Assembly: GCA_946042285.1 (NCBI GenBank)
Contig: CAMGDK010000084.1
Span: 1-6,608, forward strand
DNA from: an uncultured Clostridia bacterium
GTDB lineage: Bacteria > Bacillota > Clostridia > Oscillospirales > Acutalibacteraceae
Length of the DNA stretch: 6,608 nucleotides
Reading direction: 5' to 3'
A program made the position numbers and the translations under genes. The stretch's first letter is position 1. Every line of letters starts with the position of its first letter. The notes beneath the pieces are model-generated. The model did not search any database. It was not told the DNA's origin and saw nothing but the letters and a program-made list of their open reading frames with translations. Below, in pieces: positions 1-6,100 of this stretch.

Positions 1-22
1 CATTTATATAATGTGTAGCATA

Positions 23-51
23 TTGATTTTTGGAATTGGCTATGATATAAT
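23..51 (+). promoter_or_regulatory. Predicted vegetative (sigma-A/sigma-70 type) promoter of the operon
   Basis: A -35 box TTGATT (23-28, four of six consensus bases) is followed after exactly 17 bases by a perfect -10 box TATAAT (46-51). The -10 box carries the extended-promoter TG at 43-44. Transcription would start near base 58. That leaves a leader of about 38 bases before the ATG at 96, but only about 8 bases before the ATG at 66, so the promoter also helps to choose the gene start. A second perfect TATAAT lies at 7-12, but its -35 region falls outside the window, so a tandem promoter can be neither shown nor excluded. No operator or riboswitch is evident in bases 1-95. The promoter is predicted from sequence only. 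Confidence 0.72.
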
Positions 52-86
52 TATCGTATGTAGGTATGACTGTCTCTGTTTATAAT

Positions 87-91
87 GGGAG
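87..91 (+). promoter_or_regulatory. Ribosome binding site deciding the start of the YfhO-family gene
   Basis: GGGAG lies four bases before the ATG at 96. The in-frame upstream ATG at 66 is preceded only by a weak GTAGG and sits too close to the predicted transcription start to have a normal leader. I therefore place the start at 96. This site is weaker than the AAGGAG- or GGAGG-type sites of the three downstream genes. Confidence 0.55.
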
Positions 92-95
92 TATT

Positions 96-2798
96 ATGAA
101 AGCAAGGCTTAGACTAAAAGAAAATTACTGTTACCTGTTATCTCCGTTTATTGCAGCGCTGGTTCTTTTAATCGCATTTGTAATCGGCAGTATTTTCCCG
201 TTTGGCGACAACACTGTTATTTACTACGACATGGCTCAGCGCTTTGTGCCTAACTTTTATCACATTTGGGACGCTATGCACGACGGCGATGTTGCGCTTT
301 GGTTCAACTGGTATTCCGGCTTGGGAGTTAACGACACGGCAGACGCCTCATTCTCGCTGTTTTGGGCTGTGCTTGCAGTGATACCGAGAAGGCTTATCGG
401 CAAGGCGATGTCGCTTTATGTTGTGATGTTCTTTTCGCTTTCTGCATTTACATCAAGCCTGTTTTTGAGAAAAATTGAGAAAACAAGTCAATTCATCACA
501 ACCGTGCTTTCGCTGTGCTACGCCTTTTGCGGATACTCGGTTATGTATTACACTAACACATGGCAGGACTCTGTCGTGCTGTTTCCGCTTCTAATGCTCA
601 GCATGCTTGAGCTTTTCAACAACGGCAAAAGGCTACCGTATATCCTACTTGTTTTTTTGAACATAATGTGCAGCTACTATGTGTTTGTGCTGTCGTTGAT
701 TTTCGTTTTCTTTTCCGGATACGCTTATTTGGCTCTCGTATGCGAAAATTGTAAAAAAAAGAGGGCGGCGCTCGATTTGGGCGCTTCAACGGTGTGCGGA
801 ATTTTACTTTCCGCCTTTGCGCTTGTGCCGAAGCTTGCTCAAACGCTTCAAAGCGGAAGATTTACCGAAAAGTCAGGCTTTGACTTTTCTTCAGTCATCA
901 GGCAGTATGTTGATATTGCCGGCACCGCACATTGCAAATATCCGGAAAAGGTGACAATGCTGTTTTTAACGGCGTTACCGATTGCATTGATTATTCTCGG
1001 CTTGTTCGGCAAAAAGTCAGGCAAAAAAGAGAATTGCTTTTATCTGTTTAACATCGCGCTCATGGTTGTTCCGATTGTGTGCGAGGGTACAAACCTTTTG
1101 ATGCACCTCGGCGACTACAAGTATTTTCCGATGCGCGCCGGCTTCGCTCTCAGCTTTGCAGTGATTTGGGCGGGCGGACATTACAGTAAATTCATCAAAT
1201 CTGCAAATACTACCGATAGCGGCACTCTTAAGAGCAAGCCTGCTGCTTTTGTAAGCACGCTTATCTGCGTCGGTATCTTTGCTGTTGCATATATTTTAAT
1301 AAAATTAACGAACTCAAGACTTGACGGCGAGTTTTCGGTTGCGTGGTCAATTCCGTTGCTCGTTGCAGTCTATGCGTTGATAATCGGGCTTTCGGGCAGG
1401 CGGTATGATTACAGGGCGGTAATCGGCGGTGTAATCGCAGAGACGCTTGCAGTGTCAATGCTTTTTGTGCCGTATTGGCAGACAAGCCATAATGTTAAGG
1501 AGCAGTCGCCCGCATACATTCAAAGCTCACAGTCAATCAGCAAAAAGCTGTCCGTCGGCGAGTCAAAAACACAAAGAGTTAAGACGATCGGCACAACGCT
1601 CAACTGCAATTACGGCACAATAATGAAAAGAGCGACCGTATCCGATTGGACTCACCTAATCCCGCCGAGCGTTAACGACGGCTTGTCTGCATTAGGCTAC
1701 AGCGGTGATTTTACAAGGCTGCATGACAGCGGCGGCACTGCTTTTACCGATGCGCTTTTAGGTGTGACAAATGTTTTGTCCGTAAAGGACGAAAGCCCCG
1801 CTCTTTATGAAGAGCTTGAAAGCAAGGGCGGGTACAAATACTACAAATGCAAATACACTATCCCCTACGGAATAGTTGTTGATAAATCAATTCTCAATAT
1901 TGATGTTAACGGCAGTGATTGGAAGGAGCTTAACAACGAGCTTTACACCTGCTTAACCGGCGACACCTCCCCTATCGTTACAGACAGCGGACTCAGGCTT
2001 ATCGAGCAGGACGACAGTATTGAGAGATACAGCTTCGTTGCAAAGAAGGACACTGTTGCTTACTTTAATCTCAAGGGAGCGTCAAAGGTTATTATTGAGG
2101 TGAACGGCAAGAAGCTTACCGTGCCGTCTATCGATCAAGAGAAAAACAAGAAATATCCCGGCAGATTTAACAGGACATTGATATGCCTTGGTGAATTTGA
2201 GGAAAACGAACAGGTTGAAATCAAGCTTTATCTTAAAAACGGTAAATTTGAGGACAAGGCAGATTTCAGACAGAACGACTTTGGCAGTAATGATAACAGA
2301 AATCAAAATTACTTTGTCGAGGTTGCGTTACTTGATTTAGGCAAGCTCAAGGCAGCTTGTGATAAATACAGCGAGGAGAATAATACTGTTGCCGAAAATT
2401 ATTCACTTTGCACCACTGCTTCATCGAGCGGTGAGGGCAATGTGCTTTTACTTGCGCTTCAGTACAACGGCTGCTGGAGTGCAACAATCAACGGCAGGGA
2501 CTCGGGCGTTGAAGGCGTTATGGGATTTCTCAGCGCCGTTCGGCTTGACGACGGTCAAAACGACATAAGCATGAGGTTTACTCCTATCGGATTTAGGACA
2601 GGCTTGGTCGTTTCGGCACTCGGCATAATTCTTTTTGCATTGCTTGCCTTGACAAAAAGGTGCAACGGTAAATTCGTCGGCGCACTGTCAAGGGGAGTGT
2701 ACCTAATTTACGGTTTATCATTCTTTTTCGGATTAGCGGTTATATACGCTGTTCCTATTGGAATGAAAATTATCAGCTTGATGAATCTATCGATTTGA
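96..2798 (+). CDS. YfhO-family membrane protein (predicted GT-C glycosyltransferase)
   Basis: This 900-residue polytopic membrane protein belongs to the YfhO family, whose studied members are GT-C enzymes that move sugars from undecaprenyl phosphate to surface polymers such as lipoteichoic acid. Residues 13-35 form the first membrane segment. An acidic outer loop follows (D38 in FPFGDN, D45 in YYDMAQ) and then WFNWYSGLG at 69-77. The D38/D45 loop is the likely catalytic region by analogy with GT-C enzymes. About eleven more hydrophobic segments extend to residue 461. NTWQD at 154-158 and FPMRAGF at 344-350 sit in loops that look family-like. Residues about 465-830 are hydrophilic and probably extracytoplasmic. 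They end in the family's typical module GCWSATING (792-800) and FTPIGF (828-833), followed by two terminal membrane segments. The length is ordinary for the family. An upstream in-frame ATG at 66 would add ten residues but is poorly placed relative to the promoter and ribosome site. The gene appears to be first in the operon. The acceptor and sugar are unknown. Confidence 0.92.
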   Translation: MKARLRLKENYCYLLSPFIAALVLLIAFVIGSIFPFGDNTVIYYDMAQRFVPNFYHIWDAMHDGDVALWFNWYSGLGVNDTADASFSLFWAVLAVIPRRLIGKAMSLYVVMFFSLSAFTSSLFLRKIEKTSQFITTVLSLCYAFCGYSVMYYTNTWQDSVVLFPLLMLSMLELFNNGKRLPYILLVFLNIMCSYYVFVLSLIFVFFSGYAYLALVCENCKKKRAALDLGASTVCGILLSAFALVPKLAQTLQSGRFTEKSGFDFSSVIRQYVDIAGTAHCKYPEKVTMLFLTALPIALIILGLFGKKSGKKENCFYLFNIALMVVPIVCEGTNLLMHLGDYKYFPMRAGFALSFAVIWAGGHYSKFIKSANTTDSGTLKSKPAAFVSTLICVGIFAVAYILIKLTNSRLDGEFSVAWSIPLLVAVYALIIGLSGRRYDYRAVIGGVIAETLAVSMLFVPYWQTSHNVKEQSPAYIQSSQSISKKLSVGESKTQRVKTIGTTLNCNYGTIMKRATVSDWTHLIPPSVNDGLSALGYSGDFTRLHDSGGTAFTDALLGVTNVLSVKDESPALYEELESKGGYKYYKCKYTIPYGIVVDKSILNIDVNGSDWKELNNELYTCLTGDTSPIVTDSGLRLIEQDDSIERYSFVAKKDTVAYFNLKGASKVIIEVNGKKLTVPSIDQEKNKKYPGRFNRTLICLGEFEENEQVEIKLYLKNGKFEDKADFRQNDFGSNDNRNQNYFVEVALLDLGKLKAACDKYSEENNTVAENYSLCTTASSSGEGNVLLLALQYNGCWSATINGRDSGVEGVMGFLSAVRLDDGQNDISMRFTPIGFRTGLVVSALGIILFALLALTKRCNGKFVGALSRGVYLIYGLSFFFGLAVIYAVPIGMKIISLMNLSI
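867..889 (+). repeat. Perfect 9-base inverted repeat inside the YfhO-family gene
   Basis: GAAAAGTCA (867-875) pairs fully with TGACTTTTC (881-889) across the five-base loop GGCTT. It lies inside the reading frame, encoding part of the loop around residues 258-265. No run of T follows, so it does not look like an intrinsic terminator. It may be chance or a protein- or RNA-folding site; nothing in the sequence shows a role. Confidence 0.4.
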
Positions 2799-2824
2799 AT
2801 TAAATCAAGCATAAAATATTTTAC

Positions 2825-2839
2825 CCTTTGGGAAAGGAG
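2825..2839 (+). promoter_or_regulatory. Aminotransferase ribosome binding site with an overlapping small hairpin
   Basis: AAAGGAG (2833-2839) lies five bases before the ATG at 2845 and is a strong ribosome site. The bases just upstream, CCTTT (2825-2829), can pair with AAAGG (2833-2837) across a GGG loop and would cover most of that site. The stem has only five pairs, so the effect may be small. The rest of the 46-base gap (2799-2844) is A/T-rich, with no convincing terminator or promoter. Confidence 0.6.
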
Positions 2840-2844
2840 CTTTT

Positions 2845-3975
2845 ATGATTCAGTTTAACATTCCGCCATATCTTGGCACAGAGGACGATGCTATCAAAAC
2901 GGCAATTACCAACAGAAAAATCTGCGGTGACGGTGAATTTACAAAAAAATGCAACGCAAAGCTTGAGGAAATCACAGGCACAAAGAAGGCATTGATTACA
3001 ACATCGGGCACATCTGCACTTGAAATGGCTTCGCTTTTGGCAAGGGTTGAGCCGGGCGACGAGGTCATTATGCCGTCTTACACCTTCGTTTCAACCGCAA
3101 ACGCTTTTGTTCTTCGCGGTGCAAAGATTGTATTTGTTGACATCCGTCCCGACACAATGAATATCGACGAAAATCTTATCGAGGACGCAATAACGGAAAA
3201 GACAAAGGCTATCGTTCCTGTTCACTACGGCGGAGTTTCCTGCGAGATGGACACCATTATGGATATTGCAAGGCGACACAATCTTGTAGTTGTTGAGGAC
3301 GCTGCACAGGGCGTTATGTCGTACTACAAGGGACGCGCATTAGGCTCAATCGGTGATTTTGGCTGTTACAGCTTCCACGAAACAAAGAATTACAGCATGG
3401 GCGAGGGCGGTGCCGTTCTCGTTAACGACGAGGCAAATGTTGAGCGTGCCGAAATCATCAGGGAAAAGGGTACAAACCGTTCACGCTTTGTAAGAGGTCA
3501 GGTTGACAAGTACACTTGGGTTGACATCGGCTCGTCATATCTTCAAAGTGAGCTTAACTGCGCATATCTCTATGCACAGATTGAGGATCCTAACATCATC
3601 AACGACGACAGACTCGATTCATGGAATAAATATTACGATGCGCTCAAGCCGCTTGCAGACAGAGGCTGCATTGATTTGCCGGTTGTTCCGGAGGGATGCG
3701 TTCACAATGCTCACATGTTTTACATCAAGGCAAAGGATTTGGAGGAGAGAACCGAATTGATTTCTCACCTCAAGGAAAACGGCGTTGCAGCGGTATTCCA
3801 CTACATTCCTCTCCATTCTGCTCCTGCAGGACAGGCATTCGGCAGATTCCACGGCGAAGACAGATATACAACTAAGGAAAGCGAAAGATTGCTCAGACTT
3901 CCAATGTACTACGGCTTAACAGACGAGGATATTGAAAAGGTTGTTAAGAGTGTTTACGATTTCTACAACAAATAA
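2845..3975 (+). CDS. wecE: dTDP-4-amino-4,6-dideoxygalactose transaminase (WecE/RffA-like)
   Basis: This is a PLP-dependent aminotransferase of the DegT/DnrJ/EryC1/StrS family. WecE converts dTDP-4-keto-6-deoxy-D-glucose to dTDP-4-amino-4,6-dideoxy-D-galactose (dTDP-Fuc4N) in the cytoplasm, with glutamate as amino donor. The full length of 376 residues matches E. coli WecE as I recall it. Long family-typical blocks are present: GDEVIMPSYTFVSTANAF (71-88), RPDTMNIDE (101-109), FHETKNY (177-183), EKGTNRS (207-213), GQVDKYTW (218-225), AHMFYIK (289-295), VFHYIPLH (317-324) and HGEDRYTTKESERLLRLP (336-353). K181 is the expected PLP Schiff-base lysine, D152 the expected PLP ring partner, and GTS at 55-57 fits the phosphate-binding loop. 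After K181 the motif reads NYSMGEGGA, one residue shorter than the E. coli version I recall. The gene lies between two large membrane proteins, which suggests that its sugar is used for a surface glycan. Enzymes that make its substrate (RmlA, RmlB) are not in the window. A related 4-amino-sugar product is the main alternative. Confidence 0.94.
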   Translation: MIQFNIPPYLGTEDDAIKTAITNRKICGDGEFTKKCNAKLEEITGTKKALITTSGTSALEMASLLARVEPGDEVIMPSYTFVSTANAFVLRGAKIVFVDIRPDTMNIDENLIEDAITEKTKAIVPVHYGGVSCEMDTIMDIARRHNLVVVEDAAQGVMSYYKGRALGSIGDFGCYSFHETKNYSMGEGGAVLVNDEANVERAEIIREKGTNRSRFVRGQVDKYTWVDIGSSYLQSELNCAYLYAQIEDPNIINDDRLDSWNKYYDALKPLADRGCIDLPVVPEGCVHNAHMFYIKAKDLEERTELISHLKENGVAAVFHYIPLHSAPAGQAFGRFHGEDRYTTKESERLLRLPMYYGLTDEDIEKVVKSVYDFYNK

Positions 3976-3980
3976 GGAGG
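3974..3980 (+). promoter_or_regulatory. Ribosome binding site fixing a GTG start for the third gene
   Basis: AAGGAGG is a near-perfect anti-16S match. It overlaps the TAA stop of the aminotransferase gene (3973-3975) and lies exactly five bases before GTG at 3986. It argues for start at this GTG rather than at the in-frame ATG at 3932, which lies inside the previous gene and has no such site. The overlap of stop codon and ribosome site suggests translational coupling. Confidence 0.85.
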
Positions 3981-3985
3981 CTACT

Positions 3986-6073
3986 GTGAAGAGGATTCGT
4001 ATTAACAAGGATAGCGCGCTAACATTCCTTTTAAGCTTCGGCATGAATCTTGCGGTTTTCCTTTTTATCATTCTTGTAATTCGTCCAACCTTTGAGTCAA
4101 ACGACGATGTTACAATGGCAATGCTCGCTGAAAATGCAGAGGGCAAGACAAATGGCTTATTATTATTTTCAAATATACTATACACAAGATTTTTGCAGAC
4201 ATTGTATTCTGTTACAAGAGCTGTAAAGTGGTATGTTTGGGTTCAAATGGCAGGCATTTTTGTTTCGCTCACAAGCATTACCTATATGATTTACAAAAAG
4301 GCTGATAAGTTTTACGGCTCAATAATAAATGTTTTATTGTTAAGCTTTTTAAGCTACAACACCTACTACAAATTCCAATTTACAAGAACTGCCGGTATTT
4401 GTGCAGCAGCAGGCATAATGCTTGTGTTCTATGCACTTGAAAAGAGAAAATGTATTGCAAAATACATTTTGCTGGCTATTGCCTTTGTTTTGGTGTTCTA
4501 TTCTTCGTTGGTTCGCTTTGACTCACTGGCAACTACGGCAATCGCATTATCATCTATCGGTATTATCTTGGTTTTCAAATTCTTTAAAGAAAAGGATTTC
4601 AAGCATATCGTCGAATATGTGTTGGTTTTTGCAATTGTGTTTAGTGCCCCTCTTGCAGCCTATGTTTATAACAGTCATTTTTACAATTCGGGTGATATGA
4701 AATATTATACCGAATACAACAGCCTTCGCTCTGAGCTTTGGGATTTGGGCTTCCCCGATTACGACGATAACAAAGAGCTTTACAAAAGCATGGGTATCAG
4801 CAAAAGTGATTTGGAATACTACAAAACATGGAACACTGATACAGAGGTATTCACTCTTGAAAACATGCAAAAGCTCGTTGAAGCAAAGGAGGCAAAGGTT
4901 TCCGATTCTCGCACATTGGTTCAGGCTGTTAAGGATTCATTAAAGGCTGTTTACGCAAACGAATTCTTTTATCTGTACTTCGCAATTTGCTTTTTAACAA
5001 TAATGATAAACCGCAAGCGAATACCGCTTGTTTTGGTTCAATTCTTTATGCTGTTCCTGTCACAGTTCTATTTGACATATATAGGAAGAACAGGCTTGGC
5101 ACGAGTTGATTTTTGTGTGTTCGTTGGTGTTATCATTTCACAATTCTACTATTTAGATCTCAATGTAGAATATATCAAGCGTCCTAAAAAAGATCATTTA
5201 ATTAAGGGATTGGCTGTTTCTTTAGCATTGTTTGTGCTTAATTTCCCTCCGTTGCCAAATCTTCACATTCCGAGCTTCGACACCTTCTATTTAGGTCATC
5301 AGAGTAATATTTACAGCAACAAATTTGTTAAGACTACAAGAAACTTCTTTAACGATCTTGGTTCAAATAAGGACAAGCTTTATGTAACTGCCATTGATGC
5401 TACAACTTACTCAACAGGTACATCAATGCCTTTCTTCTATGTTTGCGAGGAGAATTGCAACGACAATGTTTATTGCATCGGCGGCTGGAACAGAGTATTA
5501 CCTCCATCCGAGCAAAAAATCGAAAGATACAATATTAGCAATGTATATAGAGATTCCATAAACAACGACAGTGTATGCTTTGTTCTTGGAGATTCTGTGG
5601 AAAAGATAGAAGATTATATCAATCGTAACTATGATAAAAAAGCAAAATTCTACGAAATTAAGAATATTGACGGTCAGTGTATTTACACCTTAAGAAATCA
5701 TGATGTTGTGCTTGATAAAAAATCAATCAAGTCTGTTGACGACACAATAAAAACAAAACTTAAGACTAAAAAAACAGAATATGGCATTCTTGTTTCAGGA
5801 TATGCTGTTAAGAGCGGCGCAGATTCTCTTGACCAGTATGGTTATGTAACATTTACCGATAAAAAGACCGGCGAATCAAAAACATTTGATCTCACCTTTG
5901 CTCGCAACGGTAAGAAAAAAGATGTTATGAACGGTAAATACAGTGCTTTCAACACCTATGTCAGCAAGAGCAAGCTTAAAAAGCTCAATCCTGACATGGA
6001 GAGCCTTAAGGTTGACAACTATGAAATAAAGGTAGTAGTTAATATAGACGGTCAGTTTTATCATATCAAGTAA
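3986..6073 (+). CDS. Unrecognised polytopic membrane protein, GT-C glycosyltransferase-like
   Basis: I do not recognise a named family for this 695-residue protein. From the GTG start, a short basic N-terminus (KRIRINK) precedes the first membrane segment at about 11-32. Next comes an outer loop with an Asp-Asp pair, SNDD at 38-41. An acidic pair right after the first membrane helix is a hallmark of GT-C glycosyltransferases, which use polyprenyl-phosphate sugars. About ten more hydrophobic segments follow near 82-103, 110-127, 134-150, 158-173, 180-199, 208-226, 326-340, 344-365, 370-388 and 405-420. A hydrophilic loop spans about 230-320. Residues about 440-695 form a soluble, probably extracytoplasmic tail with clustered cysteines (C487, C491, C497, then C531 and C565). 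The Lys-rich end, with repeated short hydrophobic runs, may be a beta-rich domain. Starting at ATG 3932 would add 18 residues that overlap the previous gene, and is less likely. Sampled lines are poorer in GC (about 36%) than the genes before it. The role in surface glycan assembly comes from layout and neighbours only. Confidence 0.88.
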   Translation: MKRIRINKDSALTFLLSFGMNLAVFLFIILVIRPTFESNDDVTMAMLAENAEGKTNGLLLFSNILYTRFLQTLYSVTRAVKWYVWVQMAGIFVSLTSITYMIYKKADKFYGSIINVLLLSFLSYNTYYKFQFTRTAGICAAAGIMLVFYALEKRKCIAKYILLAIAFVLVFYSSLVRFDSLATTAIALSSIGIILVFKFFKEKDFKHIVEYVLVFAIVFSAPLAAYVYNSHFYNSGDMKYYTEYNSLRSELWDLGFPDYDDNKELYKSMGISKSDLEYYKTWNTDTEVFTLENMQKLVEAKEAKVSDSRTLVQAVKDSLKAVYANEFFYLYFAICFLTIMINRKRIPLVLVQFFMLFLSQFYLTYIGRTGLARVDFCVFVGVIISQFYYLDLNVEYIKRPKKDHLIKGLAVSLALFVLNFPPLPNLHIPSFDTFYLGHQSNIYSNKFVKTTRNFFNDLGSNKDKLYVTAIDATTYSTGTSMPFFYVCEENCNDNVYCIGGWNRVLPPSEQKIERYNISNVYRDSINNDSVCFVLGDSVEKIEDYINRNYDKKAKFYEIKNIDGQCIYTLRNHDVVLDKKSIKSVDDTIKTKLKTKKTEYGILVSGYAVKSGADSLDQYGYVTFTDKKTGESKTFDLTFARNGKKKDVMNGKYSAFNTYVSKSKLKKLNPDMESLKVDNYEIKVVVNIDGQFYHIK

Positions 6074-6090
6074 TTCTTTTGCTTTTCCGC

Positions 6091-6095
6091 GGAGG
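6091..6095 (+). promoter_or_regulatory. Ribosome binding site of the GT2 gene
   Basis: GGAGG stands five bases (TTTTT) before the ATG at 6101 and supports that start. The 27-base gap (6074-6100) also holds the palindrome CCGCGG at 6087-6092, which overlaps the site by two bases. It is too short to read as regulatory. No terminator is seen in the gap. Confidence 0.8.
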
Positions 6096-6100
6096 TTTTT

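Noticed and set aside
81..86. A third TATAAT just before the first gene
   Set aside because: No -35 box lies 16-18 bases upstream and no extended TG precedes it. A start from it would leave almost no leader before ATG 96.
868..1022. Direct repeat AAAAGTCAGGC in the first gene (near 868 and 1012)
   Set aside because: Eleven bases in two copies within coding sequence, both explained by Lys-Ser-Gly codons; no further copies or regular spacing.
2795..2817. TTGAAT plus TAAAAT as an internal promoter before the aminotransferase gene
   Set aside because: The boxes are only 11 bases apart, far from the usual 16-18, and no alternative -35 box lies at the right distance from TAAAAT.
3916..4185. Minus-strand open frame of 89 codons across the junction of genes two and three
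   Set aside because: It is antisense to two well-supported genes, has no recognisable domain and looks like a chance shadow frame.
4550..4870. Minus-strand open frame of 106 codons inside the third gene
   Set aside because: It is fully antisense to a long plus-strand gene and has no motif or convincing ribosome site.
5014..5034. Hairpin CAAGCG-AATAC-CGCTTG followed by TTTT, terminator-like
   Set aside because: The stem has only six pairs, the T-run is four bases, and it sits well inside the third gene, where termination would cut the protein.
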